Below are positions 26,474 through 35,035 of a stretch of DNA of 64,000 nt, in pieces. The translations under genes and the position numbers were made by a program. The number at the start of each line of letters is the position of its first letter. Position 1 is the first letter of the stretch. This DNA comes from Roseibium alexandrii DFL-11 (GTDB lineage Bacteria > Pseudomonadota > Alphaproteobacteria > Rhizobiales > Stappiaceae), in NCBI RefSeq assembly GCF_000158095.2, contig NZ_CM011002.1, positions 1,999,228-2,063,227 of the forward strand, read 5' to 3'. A model generated the notes under the pieces. The model saw only the letters and a list, made by a program, of their open reading frames with translations, did no database searches and was not told the origin of the DNA.

Positions 26474-27463
26474 ATGTTGAAATCCAAAACCCTTCCGAAA
26501 GCCTTGCAAGGTTTGCGTCTTCCGGCCGTGGCCGCCCCACTCTTCATCGTCTCCGGCCCGGACCTCGTGATTGCCCAGTGCAAAGCCGGGATTGTCGGCA
26601 GCTTTCCGGCGCTCAATGCCCGTGAGAAGGATGGCGAGCCCATCATGCTGGAGATCTGGCTGAAGCAGATCACCGAGGAGCTCGATCGCTACAATCAGGC
26701 CAACCCAGACACACCGGCAGCGCCGTTTGCGGTCAACCAGATTGTGCACCGCTCCAACGGACGCCTGGAACGCGATCTTGAAATCTGCGCGCGCTGGAAG
26801 GTCCCGATCTGGATCACATCGCTCGGTGCACGTGTTGAAGTCAACGAAGCGGCCCATTCCTGCGGCGGGATCACGTTGCACGACATCATCAACAACACCT
26901 TCGCCAAGAAGGCGATCCAGAAAGGTGCCGACGGTTTGATCGCGGTGGCAGCCGGAGCCGGTGGCCATGCAGGCCAGCAATCCCCGTTTGCGCTGATCCG
27001 TGAGATCCGCGAGTGGTTTGACGGACCGCTGCTTCTGTCAGGCTCCATCAGCACCGGCGAAGCGCTGCTGGCCGCCCGGACGCTCGGCGCCGATCTCGGG
27101 TATGTCGGATCTGCTTTTATCGCGACCGAAGAAGCCAACGCGCAGGTCGAATACAAGCAGATGCTGGTCGAAAGCGGCGCGGAAGACATCGTCACGTCCT
27201 CTCTCTTTACCGGTGTTTCCGGCAACTATCTTGCGCCATCGATTTCACGTGCCGGTCTTGACCCAGCCAACCTGCCATCCGCCGATCCCTCATCCATGAA
27301 CTTCAGCTCCGGATCTTCCAAGGCCAAGGCCTGGAAGGAAATCTGGGGCGCGGGTCAGGGCATCGGGGCGATCAAGTCCATCGTCCCCGCTGGCAAGGTT
27401 GTCGACCAGATCGAACAGGAATACCGCGACGCCAAACAGCGGATCTGCTCGGATCTCGCCTGA
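26474..27463 (+). CDS. Nitronate monooxygenase-like FMN enzyme
   Basis: Encodes 329 aa of the 2-nitropropane dioxygenase/NMO family, a TIM barrel that binds FMN. Segments seen are PLFIVSGPDLVIAQCKAGIV near residue 20, GADGLIAVAAGAGGHAGQQS near 151 with the conserved GGHAG, and LLSGSISTGEALLAARTLGAD near 190. Family members oxidise alkyl nitronates; many uncharacterised homologues act on other substrates. It is divergent from the ABC importer and shares its promoter region, so it may process the imported compound. Confidence 0.86.
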   Translation: MLKSKTLPKALQGLRLPAVAAPLFIVSGPDLVIAQCKAGIVGSFPALNAREKDGEPIMLEIWLKQITEELDRYNQANPDTPAAPFAVNQIVHRSNGRLERDLEICARWKVPIWITSLGARVEVNEAAHSCGGITLHDIINNTFAKKAIQKGADGLIAVAAGAGGHAGQQSPFALIREIREWFDGPLLLSGSISTGEALLAARTLGADLGYVGSAFIATEEANAQVEYKQMLVESGAEDIVTSSLFTGVSGNYLAPSISRAGLDPANLPSADPSSMNFSSGSSKAKAWKEIWGAGQGIGAIKSIVPAGKVVDQIEQEYRDAKQRICSDLA

Positions 27464-27495
27464 TCAGGTTCGGATCCTAGCCCCTCACTGCTGCC

Positions 27496-27516
27496 GCCCC
27501 GGCCTAGAGCCGGGGC
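27496..27516. repeat. Dispersed intergenic palindrome, copy 2 (first of a pair)
   Basis: Arms GCCCCGG and CCGGGGC around CCTAGAG, followed by CAAAACAAACAG and then the second palindrome. It lies in the gap between converging genes. The same two-palindrome layout recurs at 56893-56956. Confidence 0.75.
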
Positions 27517-27528
27517 CAAAACAAACAG

Positions 27529-27549
27529 GTCCCGGCTCAAGGCCGGGAC
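27529..27549. repeat. Dispersed intergenic palindrome, copy 3 (second of a pair)
   Basis: Identical over 21 bases to the palindrome at 21157-21177 (arms GTCCCGG/CCGGGAC, centre CTCAAGG). Confidence 0.78.
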
Positions 27550-27648
27550 TGCATTGCGGATGTGTGAGGTGCAACACCATCGGCAGGATCCTGGGTCAGA
27601 AGTTGCGAGAGGGCTATCAGAACCCCGCCAAGGCAGCAGGCTGACAAA

Positions 27649-28536
27649 TCAGAGCTGTGCGATGAACGGACCGAATGCCTTCTGGTACAGCATAGCTGCA
27701 GCCGTTTCGGCCTGCACCCATGTGCGCTGCCGGTGACTTTCCTCCCAAGCATCTGCTGGCAGGATGCGGGTAACTTCCATCGCAAAGACCTCAACCCGAC
27801 ACACCGCTCCCCACTTTTCGTAAGTGAACGTTCCGAGCGGCTGGTCGCTGACGGCACCCTCCACACCGGCTTCTTCGCGGGCTTCCACCTTGGCTGACTC
27901 TGCTGGGCTGAGACCCGGATCGACGATGCCTTTTGGGACGACCCAATGCCGTCCGCTCGAGGAACCCGTTATCAGGATCTCCTTGCCCTCGGGCGTGCGG
28001 CGGAAGGGAATGACGGCGGACTGGGTGTAGTAATAGGCTGGCCGCTCACGCAGCTCCGGACCATCTGGCCCCGGATAGGGAAAGAGATCCGGCAAATCCT
28101 GCGGGTCGATGACCTTACAGATTTCAGTGCCCGCATGAGTTTTCTCTAGGTGAACGAGCACGCCCGGAGACAGACTTTCATGAACGCCAAGAGCGCTGAT
28201 CAGATCTGCGACCGTGTTTTTGGATGCAACCAGCAACACACGGTCTTCATCTGCAATCGCTGGCATGACGCCCTTCGTGAGATCCGGTGATTGAACCACA
28301 CCCTGCGCAGACCAGCCGCCAGCCTTTAGCGCTTTCTGCGCGGTCGCCATAGCACGTTCATCGGTTGACGTGAGCGTTTTCCCAGGCAGCAAGCCGTGCT
28401 GCCCCATCCAGGCCCCGATCTTCTGGGCCTGACGTTTTCCCTTAGTGCGCAGGGGGCGGTCCGGTTCTGCACCGTCCCAATTCTTGGCACCAGCGCCGGC
28501 GCAGAGAAGCAACAACTCCGTGGCCATTTTCCTCAT
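27649..28536 (-). CDS. Degenerate histidine-phosphatase domain fused to DIPP-like Nudix hydrolase
   Basis: Encodes 295 aa from ATG 28536 (or 292 aa from ATG 28527). Residues about 6-145 follow the SixA-type histidine-phosphatase pattern (LLLLCAGAG, RPLRTKGKRQAQKIGAWM, TSTDERAMATA), but the catalytic RHG is CAG and the second His is missing (ASKNTV), so this half should be inactive. Residues about 165-290 are a Nudix domain like DIPP/Nudt4 (RHWVVPKGIVDPG); its box at 203-225 keeps EAREEAG but lacks the first conserved Glu and the Arg. Divergent from the phosphotransfer operon, it may hydrolyse a diphosphate compound made there (inference). Mycobacterial MutT1 has the two domains in the opposite order. 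Confidence 0.8.
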   Translation of the reverse strand: MRKMATELLLLCAGAGAKNWDGAEPDRPLRTKGKRQAQKIGAWMGQHGLLPGKTLTSTDERAMATAQKALKAGGWSAQGVVQSPDLTKGVMPAIADEDRVLLVASKNTVADLISALGVHESLSPGVLVHLEKTHAGTEICKVIDPQDLPDLFPYPGPDGPELRERPAYYYTQSAVIPFRRTPEGKEILITGSSSGRHWVVPKGIVDPGLSPAESAKVEAREEAGVEGAVSDQPLGTFTYEKWGAVCRVEVFAMEVTRILPADAWEESHRQRTWVQAETAAAMLYQKAFGPFIAQL

Positions 28537-28689
28537 CTCAAAGTGTCTCCACCGACAGGCTGTCTGTAAGTCTATCACGGTGCGTATATGCGGAGGCCCT
28601 TGAAGCATTTAGACCAGCCCAACGATTCGGTGTTATCAACGGTTCTGAATTGCTGTCACGTTTCCTTCTCAGAGCCACTGTACACCGCC

Positions 28690-29148
28690 ATGATACTGAA
28701 ACAGACCAACGTTCTGGAACCAATTCGCCCAACCGTCCGGGCCGTCATCTATCGAAGCGGAGATCTTTTGGTACAGGTGAAGCAAAAGCGCGGCTCTGCG
28801 GCCTATCTGACCTTGCCGGGAGGAAAGCAGGATCCCGGAGAGACGGCAGCAGAGGCGTTAATCCGAGAATGTGCGGAAGAAGTCGGTACGACCGTGACCG
28901 TAGGGCCCCTTTTGCATGTTGCCGAAGTCTTCAAGACCAAAGCGGACGGGAAACGGCACCAGCTGGAGCTGCTGTTCGCCTGTGAGGTGTCCGACAACTA
29001 TGTGCCGGTGATGGGACCCCATCCCGACCCGTCTCAGGTCGGGACGACCTGGGCCTCTCCGGCTTCAAGAGCGGCGGAGTTCCGCCCGGCCTACGCGGCA
29101 GCGCTGACCGACACGGCACCGGTCTATCTGGGAGTTTTTGATGGCTAA
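28690..29148 (+). CDS. Nudix hydrolase
   Basis: Encodes 152 aa from ATG 28690; an upstream in-frame extension to 28588 lacks family similarity. The Nudix box is canonical: GGKQDPGETAAEALIRECAE then EVG, near residues 47-69, with all metal-binding Glu residues. The substrate (a nucleoside diphosphate derivative or another diphosphate) cannot be read from sequence. It is the first gene of a seven-gene operon; its last codons overlap the next gene by 8 bases. A second, degenerate Nudix gene lies divergently 153 bases away. Confidence 0.85.
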   Translation: MILKQTNVLEPIRPTVRAVIYRSGDLLVQVKQKRGSAAYLTLPGGKQDPGETAAEALIRECAEEVGTTVTVGPLLHVAEVFKTKADGKRHQLELLFACEVSDNYVPVMGPHPDPSQVGTTWASPASRAAEFRPAYAAALTDTAPVYLGVFDG

Positions 29149-30775
29149 ACTCCCCCGATCCATTGACGAGAACCTGTATTTCTTGAGCGTGGAAATCGAT
29201 GGCCAGCTCGCCGGGATGCAGGACTATTTCAAGTCCCCAAACCAGGCAGCCGCGCAAAAGGTCATTTTGCGCGCTGGGTATTCCTACAATCTCGCCTCAA
29301 AACTGACCAAAGCCAGCACGCAAATTCTGTCTCAGAAGAAGGTCACTTCCGAACAGCAGAACCTGCTGCGGAATGTGGAACTGATTGCGCAGAACCTTGA
29401 CCTGATCAGCCGCCTTGCCCGGCGCAGCCTGACCTACGCTGAGACTGTGGACCGCAAGGCGTATCTAAGAGGCGACACCTACGCCAAGGTGCTCAAACAG
29501 GTTCGCGACAGTCTGAAGCTGATTCAGCCGGCCCTTGCCAGGTCAGACAGCAAGTCCGCCGTCCGGATCGGACAGATCCGCGAAAAGATGGAGGACCTTT
29601 ACGATCGGGTGTTCCGCACACTGACGGAGGACATGCGCAAGTCCAAGCACACAGCCGATCTTGCAAACAGCCTGCTGGTTGCCAACGAAGTCCGGCGCAT
29701 CGGAGACGCGCTGCAATCGGTTTCAGAGGCCATCTTATCGGTCAATCTTGGGCAGCCGGTCCAGTTCGAACGCTATTTCACGCTGAAAAGCCTCCTGCCA
29801 TCGACCAAGGACGACGAGCCGGTCGACATGGTGCCCTTGGCAGAAACCCGGTCCGGCAGTGCGATCTCTTCCGTCCGTTCGCGCAGCGAAAACGGGGAAC
29901 CGGTCAATGCGGTTTTCAAAGATGGAGAACTGCGCAAGGTGCGCGAAGAACGGGCGGGCGTGAAAAGCTGGCACGCGATCTATCCAGGACTGGCCCCCAA
30001 GATCCTATCCTATCAGAAACACGGCCAGTCAGCCGCCCTGTTGATCGAGCATTTGCCGGGCTACACATTTGAGCAGCTGGTCCTCAACGAAAACGACGCT
30101 CTTCTCGCGGAAGCCCAGAAGAAACTGGCCATGACCCTGAACGACGTGTGGCGCAGCACCCGCATGGAAGAACCAGCCGTGATGGCCTCCATGCGCCAGT
30201 TGTCCCGGCGCCTGCCGGAGGTTTACCGCGTCCATCCGGAATTCCGCGCTGACCCGCAAGGTTTCGGCGGTCTCCGCCTGAAGGGTTTCGACGAACTCGT
30301 CCGGGAAGCCGCGGAGCGCGAAGACAAACTGGAAGCGGCCTTTTCCGTCCACATCCACGGCGACTTCAATCTCGACAATGTCATCTATGACCCCGCCGAA
30401 AAGAAGCTGCATTTCATCGACCTGCACCGCTCCCGCTATATGGACTATGTCCAGGACGTCTCGGTCTTCATGATTTCCAACTACCGGCTGCAAATCCAGG
30501 ACATTCCGGTGCGCCGCCGGCTCGCCAAAGTCGCCTGCGACCTGCAATCGGTCGCTGCAAAATTCGCCCGGTCCCAGAAAGACCGGACCTATGAGTACCG
30601 CCTCGCCCTTGGCCTTGCACGCAGCTTTGCCACCTCCACGCGGTTCGTGTTCGACAAGTCTCACGCCCGGCGCATGTTCATCCGCGCCCGGTTCTTGCTC
30701 GAACAGGCGCTGGCGTGTCCTGAGGGAAAAGAGGAGCGGTTCAAACTGCCCATCAAGGAGTTGTTCGTTGACTGA
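29141..30775 (+). CDS. PhoU-like domain fused to aminoglycoside-phosphotransferase-like kinase
   Basis: Encodes 544 aa from ATG 29141. Residues about 1-220 are all-helical with PhoU-like spacing (LVANEVRRIGDALQSVSEAI near 185, VELIAQNLDLISRLARRS near 82). Residues about 240-520 are an APH/choline-kinase fold: HGDFNLDNV at 406-414 gives the catalytic Asp and Asn, and FIDLHR at 425-430 the magnesium Asp. The kinase should phosphorylate a small molecule, possibly under control of the PhoU-like half, which in other proteins binds metals or phosphate-signalling partners. I know of no characterised protein with this fusion. It overlaps the genes on both sides by 8 bases. Confidence 0.8.
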   Translation: MAKLPRSIDENLYFLSVEIDGQLAGMQDYFKSPNQAAAQKVILRAGYSYNLASKLTKASTQILSQKKVTSEQQNLLRNVELIAQNLDLISRLARRSLTYAETVDRKAYLRGDTYAKVLKQVRDSLKLIQPALARSDSKSAVRIGQIREKMEDLYDRVFRTLTEDMRKSKHTADLANSLLVANEVRRIGDALQSVSEAILSVNLGQPVQFERYFTLKSLLPSTKDDEPVDMVPLAETRSGSAISSVRSRSENGEPVNAVFKDGELRKVREERAGVKSWHAIYPGLAPKILSYQKHGQSAALLIEHLPGYTFEQLVLNENDALLAEAQKKLAMTLNDVWRSTRMEEPAVMASMRQLSRRLPEVYRVHPEFRADPQGFGGLRLKGFDELVREAAEREDKLEAAFSVHIHGDFNLDNVIYDPAEKKLHFIDLHRSRYMDYVQDVSVFMISNYRLQIQDIPVRRRLAKVACDLQSVAAKFARSQKDRTYEYRLALGLARSFATSTRFVFDKSHARRMFIRARFLLEQALACPEGKEERFKLPIKELFVD

Positions 30776-31649
30776 CATCAAGATCGGGGTCGTTGGCATA
30801 CCCGGCAAATGGTCCACAGAAGCGCTTGCCGATGTGATCGAGGCCAAAACCGGCTACCGTCTGGTGACCGACATGGCAGCCGTGACGCTCGATCTGGAAA
30901 CCGGTTCTGTCATGTACCAGGGACAGGATCTTTGCGCGCTTGACGGGCTCATTATCAAGAAGATCAGCGAAGTCTACAGCCCGCATGCGCTCGACCGGCT
31001 GGAGCTTCTGCGATTTGCCGAAAGCCGCGGCGTCAAGATCTTCTCCCGCCCTGAGGCCGTATTGCGGCTGATCGACCGGCTTGCCTGCACGGTTTCCCTG
31101 CGCGCGGCCGGTGCGCCGATGCCGGCAACGATTGTGACCGAAGATCTGAAAGCTGCCGAAGCGGCGGTGGAGCGCTATGGCGCGGCCGTCTTCAAGCCGC
31201 TGTATTCCACCAAGGCACGCGGCATGTGCATTATCGAAGCGGGCGCCAACGCCCGGACCGAGATCGCCGCGTTCGCTGAAGACCATCCGGTGATGTACAT
31301 CCAGCAAAAACTGAACCTTTCCGGCCAGGATCTCGGAATGGTGTTTCTGGGCGGCGACTACTTATGCACCTACGCTCGGGTCAGCCAATCCGATAGCTGG
31401 AACACAACGATCCACAGCGGCGGCAAATATGCGCCCTTTGAGCCGGATGCCGGCCTGATCGAGCTTGCCCGGCAAGCACAGGCACCGTTCGGCCTTGATT
31501 TCACGACCGTCGACGTGGCGTTGACCGACGAGGGACCAATCGTCTTTGAAGTGTCTGCCTTCGGCGGATATCGCGGAGCCAAGGAAGGCTGTGGTGTCGA
31601 TGCAGCCGCAGCCCTTGCCGATCATGTGATTGCAAAGGTGACGCAATGA
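30768..31649 (+). CDS. ATP-grasp enzyme of GAK-system type
   Basis: Encodes 293 aa from TTG 30768, which overlaps the previous stop (GTTGACTGA); no ATG or GTG is available near the conserved N-terminus TDIKIGVVGIPGKWSTEAL. The ATP-grasp fold resembles RimK and glutathione synthetase: AAVFKPLYSTKARGM near residue 140 gives the ATP-binding Lys, and VFEVSAFGGYRG near 262 replaces the usual metal-binding ExN motif by EVS. Such enzymes join a carboxylate to an amine or thiol, or phosphorylate. The neighbouring HprK-related gene makes a GAK-system ATP-grasp assignment likely. The substrate is unknown. Confidence 0.8.
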   Translation: MTDIKIGVVGIPGKWSTEALADVIEAKTGYRLVTDMAAVTLDLETGSVMYQGQDLCALDGLIIKKISEVYSPHALDRLELLRFAESRGVKIFSRPEAVLRLIDRLACTVSLRAAGAPMPATIVTEDLKAAEAAVERYGAAVFKPLYSTKARGMCIIEAGANARTEIAAFAEDHPVMYIQQKLNLSGQDLGMVFLGGDYLCTYARVSQSDSWNTTIHSGGKYAPFEPDAGLIELARQAQAPFGLDFTTVDVALTDEGPIVFEVSAFGGYRGAKEGCGVDAAAALADHVIAKVTQ

Positions 31650-32719
31650 GGACCGCCGCCGATGTCCTTGCCCAGCTAAACCGCGGTGATTTGCCGGAAA
31701 CGCTTTATCTTGAAACCGGTCCGGTGCGCCTTGCAGTCCGTTGCGAGGTGCCGATGGCCGTAGAGCTGCGTCACCACCTGAAAGAAGCGCTCGCAGAAGC
31801 CGGGCCGGTTGCGGCCACCATCGACGTTCTGGAAGGACAAAACCTCAGCGTCCAACCGGACTGGATCGACTGGGCGCGCGAACCGGGCAAAGCTGGCCGC
31901 AAGGACGCGTATGTCGATCTGGACGATGGCCGGCTGGTGCACAAGATCCGCACGGGCATGACCTTCCTGCAATCATCGCAAGCTCTTGCCGCGTTCGGGC
32001 CCTGCCTCGCCTATCCCAATCAGGTGATCAACTTCATCAACACGCAAATCCTCAACATCTGCAAGCGGGATGGATGGGAGATCTGTCACGCCGCTGCGGT
32101 GACCGATGGGCACAAGGGCCTTGCGATTGCCGGGCTGTCCGGCGGCGGAAAATCCACCGCCATCTTGCGCATGATGGATCTCGATACGACCCGCTTTGTC
32201 ACCAATGACAGGTTGATGGTGCGCGCGGCAGCGAAGGGCACAGAAGGTCTCGGGATTCCTAAAAATCCGCGCATCAACCCAGGGACGATCCTGCACAATC
32301 CGCGCCTGGCACCTCTGCTTTCCGACGAAAGAAAGGCGGAATTGCTGCAGATGCCGCCGGAAGACCTTTGGCAACTGGAAGAAAAGCACGATCTTTTCAT
32401 CAGTGAGATCTATGGCCCGGACCGCATGTCATTCGCGGCGCCCCTCACCGAATTCTGGGTGTTGAACTGGAGCCGCTCTTCGACTGAGCCAACGCGCCTT
32501 GTGGATGCAGACCTCACCGAGCGGCCCGATCTCCTGGGTGCGATCATGAAAAGTGCCGGTCCGTTCTTTCAGGATGCCAATGGTGTCTTCCTGCGCGATG
32601 ACGAACCGCTGGAGCCGGACGCTTATCTCCAGCAGCTCAAGAGAGTCCGGATTCGCGAAGTGACCGGCGCCATCGATTTCGATGCACTGGCCGCCGCGGG
32701 CAAGGACCTCTTTGCATGA
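31646..32719 (+). CDS. HPr kinase-related protein (HprK-related kinase B type)
   Basis: Encodes 357 aa; the start overlaps the previous stop (ATGA). The C-terminal half holds an HprK-like P-loop GLSGGGKST (residues 163-171) followed by RFVTNDRLMV, which occupies the place of the second Asp motif of HprK. The N-terminal 120 aa are specific to this family. True HprK phosphorylates a Ser of HPr; no HPr gene is seen here, so the target is probably another protein or small molecule of the cluster. It matches what NCBI families call HprK-related kinase B of the GAK system, as I recall that definition. Confidence 0.82.
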   Translation: MRTAADVLAQLNRGDLPETLYLETGPVRLAVRCEVPMAVELRHHLKEALAEAGPVAATIDVLEGQNLSVQPDWIDWAREPGKAGRKDAYVDLDDGRLVHKIRTGMTFLQSSQALAAFGPCLAYPNQVINFINTQILNICKRDGWEICHAAAVTDGHKGLAIAGLSGGGKSTAILRMMDLDTTRFVTNDRLMVRAAAKGTEGLGIPKNPRINPGTILHNPRLAPLLSDERKAELLQMPPEDLWQLEEKHDLFISEIYGPDRMSFAAPLTEFWVLNWSRSSTEPTRLVDADLTERPDLLGAIMKSAGPFFQDANGVFLRDDEPLEPDAYLQQLKRVRIREVTGAIDFDALAAAGKDLFA

Positions 32720-33420
32720 CCGGATCGGCTGCCACTGGCCCCATCGCGGTTTTGATCCGCCACGGAGACTACCACCAGCGCAAGAATGTGCCCAGTGCCC
32801 TGCAGCCCTTTCCCCTGACAGAGAAGGGCAAAACGCAAGCCGAAGTCTGCGGCGAAGATCTTGCCGCGTGGCTTTCAGACCAACGCCTGACACTCAATCC
32901 GATCGTCTATTCGTCCTGTCAGCTACGGGCCTGGCAGACGGCCCGGCTCGCGTGTGATGTCCTGATCAAACACGGGCACACCTTGACCATCGAGCAGACA
33001 CCTTCCCTGGCCGAACGCTCGGTCGGTAGCGCAGCAAACCTGACGCTCGAGGAGATTGAAACGATCCTTACCGAAGACCCCCGCTTTGACACGCCTCCCG
33101 TGGCATGGAAATCGGACAGCGACTATTGCCTGCCGCTGCAAGGTGCGGAATCGCTGATAATGGCGGGACAGCGGGTGGCAGATCATTTGACACGGACAAC
33201 TGCTCAGCAACCCGCTGGAACGGTGACGCTGCATTTTGGCCATGGTGCTTCTTTCCGGCACGCGGCGCACCAGCTCGGTGTCTTGACCCGTGACCAGATC
33301 GCTCAATACAGCATGCACCACGCCCGGCCGTTACATCTCTGTCACATAGAAAATGGTACATGGGCCCAAACTGGCGGCACGTGGAAGATTCGCCAGCTAA
33401 CGGACAAGACGCTCGATTAG
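32716..33420 (+). CDS. Histidine phosphatase family protein
   Basis: Encodes 234 aa; ATG overlaps the previous TGA (ATGA). The phosphatase core is complete: LIRHGDYHQ with R15 and H16 (the phosphorylated His), SSCQLRAWQTA with the second Arg, SLAERSVG with the acid Glu and FGHGASFRHA with the second His at 176. It should remove phosphate from a small molecule or a phospho-His/Ser protein. It is the active counterpart of the dead histidine-phosphatase half encoded divergently at 27649-28536. Its position right after the HprK-related kinase suggests reversal of that phosphorylation (inference). Confidence 0.88.
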   Translation: MTGSAATGPIAVLIRHGDYHQRKNVPSALQPFPLTEKGKTQAEVCGEDLAAWLSDQRLTLNPIVYSSCQLRAWQTARLACDVLIKHGHTLTIEQTPSLAERSVGSAANLTLEEIETILTEDPRFDTPPVAWKSDSDYCLPLQGAESLIMAGQRVADHLTRTTAQQPAGTVTLHFGHGASFRHAAHQLGVLTRDQIAQYSMHHARPLHLCHIENGTWAQTGGTWKIRQLTDKTLD

Positions 33421-33430
33421 GCCTTCAATC

Positions 33431-34750
33431 ATGGCAGTACAAACCGGTCGCGCAGCAAGATCGCACCCAATGCTGCCCCCTGTCTTCGATGATGCGGGTG
33501 AACTCGCAGCGCTTCCCCGCAACCTTGAACGCTGGCCGGTCCATGAGGATCATTCAGGCGGCAATGCCGGCGCGGTTCGCGACAGCTTGATCGCAGCCGC
33601 CTCACACGGCACCTGGACCTGGCCGGAGAAACCGGTTGTTTTCATCTCCGATCCGCATGCCGATGCCGACGGCTTTTTGCGCTCCCTCGTTTCAGCCGGT
33701 GCGGTCCGCCGCCTTAACGACGGGTTTGTCCTGACGCCCTTCGGCCGGATGGCGAAAATCATCGTCGGGGGCGATTGCCTCGATAAGGGTCCGTCCAACC
33801 TCGACATGCTGAACGCGCTGAACCGCCTGTTTGATCTGGGTGCCGACGTCCGTCTGCTTGCGGGAAATCATGATCTCCGGCTGCGCCTTGCGATCCGGGC
33901 ACTGACCCTGCCGAAAGCCCCGCTCACCGAACATCTTTTTGTCCGGATGGGGCGCAAGATCCTGCCGCTCTTAGCCGAAATCAACACCCGCTACGTAACA
34001 CCGGAAGACCTGGCATGCTTGCCGGAAGAGGCGGAGTGCCAGGAGCGGATCTTTCCGTCCTCGAGCTGGAAGGCAACCTTCCCGGCCGCGGCCGGGCCAT
34101 ACCTGACGCCATTGGGGATCGAAAAAGAGCTCAAGAAACTGAAGAAAAAGGCAAAACAGTTCGCCAAACAGGCGGACGCGGAAGGCCTCACCATGCGCGA
34201 GGTCTATGCGGCGTCCCTGCGGTGCCGGGATCTCTTTTTGAGCCCGGATGGTGCCTACAGCTGGTTTTATTCCGCCATGGATGTGGTCGAGCAGATCGGA
34301 TCCATCGTCTTTCTGCATGCCGGGATCGACGACACTATGTGCGCACTGCTTGCCAAAGACGGCCCCGCCGCTGTCAACACGCGCTACCGGCTGGAAGCCG
34401 AAGATGATCCGTTTGCGTTTTATTCCGGCCCGGTTGCCAATCTGGTCCGCACCAAATACCGGCCGGTTGACGGACAACTGACGGCCTCAGGCGTTGCGCT
34501 CCTGCATCAGGCTGGCATCAAGATGATCGTTCAGGGCCACGTCAACAACCACAAGGGCCAGCGGATCCTTGCCAAGAACGGGCTGTTGCACCTGGAAGGC
34601 GACATCACGCTGGACCGGACCTCCCGGCGCCTGGAGGGCCTCACCGGCATCGGCGCGGGCGCCACGCTTATTTTCCCCTCCGGCGATGTTGTGGGCTTGA
34701 GTTCCGACTATCCAAGGGTCAAACATTTCAAGCCAGAACATCATCTTTGA
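33431..34750 (+). CDS. Metallophosphoesterase
   Basis: Encodes 439 aa. The calcineurin-like metal motifs are all present in order: ISDPHAD near residue 75, VGGDCLDKG near 112, GNHD near 143, FLHAGID near 296 and VQGHVNNHKG near 362. A Lys-rich helical insertion (KELKKLKKKAKQFAKQ, about 234-249) lies between the third and fourth motifs and is not part of the core fold. The layout with GDxxDKG resembles PPP-type phosphatases and Ap4A hydrolases, so a phosphoprotein or nucleotide substrate is possible. It starts 10 bases after the histidine phosphatase. Confidence 0.85.
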   Translation: MAVQTGRAARSHPMLPPVFDDAGELAALPRNLERWPVHEDHSGGNAGAVRDSLIAAASHGTWTWPEKPVVFISDPHADADGFLRSLVSAGAVRRLNDGFVLTPFGRMAKIIVGGDCLDKGPSNLDMLNALNRLFDLGADVRLLAGNHDLRLRLAIRALTLPKAPLTEHLFVRMGRKILPLLAEINTRYVTPEDLACLPEEAECQERIFPSSSWKATFPAAAGPYLTPLGIEKELKKLKKKAKQFAKQADAEGLTMREVYAASLRCRDLFLSPDGAYSWFYSAMDVVEQIGSIVFLHAGIDDTMCALLAKDGPAAVNTRYRLEAEDDPFAFYSGPVANLVRTKYRPVDGQLTASGVALLHQAGIKMIVQGHVNNHKGQRILAKNGLLHLEGDITLDRTSRRLEGLTGIGAGATLIFPSGDVVGLSSDYPRVKHFKPEHHL

Positions 34751-34765
34751 GAAAAGAGTGCACCG

Positions 34766-35035
34766 ATGCAGAACGGCGACGGCAGTTTCCGCCACGAGTC
34801 CCTTCAAAGCCGCAAGTCCATCAAGGCCCTTTTGGAGGCGGTGACCAAGGGAATTGGCAAAGGCGAATTGACCTTGAGTGACGGCGATGAAGAGATCGTT
34901 CTGGAACCTGGCGGCTTGATCACGGTGCGGGTCCGCGCCGAGCGCTCCGGCGGCTCCAACCGCATCGACCTCCGCCTCACCTGGACCGAAACCGCCGACA
35001 CCCCAAAGCCAAAGAGCGATCTGAAAGTGCGCTGA
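34766..35035 (+). CDS. Small amphi-Trp domain protein
   Basis: Encodes 89 aa. The pattern SLQSRKSIKALLEAVTKGI, GELTLSDGDEEIVLEPGG, then an alternating strand RIDLRLTWTE with a late Trp (about residue 71) matches the amphi-Trp domain family (TIGR04354). These are small acidic proteins of unknown function often found near phosphotransfer or ATP-grasp genes. As the last gene of the operon, 15 bases after the metallophosphoesterase, it could be the carrier or substrate that the kinases modify, but that is only a suggestion. Confidence 0.75.
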   Translation: MQNGDGSFRHESLQSRKSIKALLEAVTKGIGKGELTLSDGDEEIVLEPGGLITVRVRAERSGGSNRIDLRLTWTETADTPKPKSDLKVR

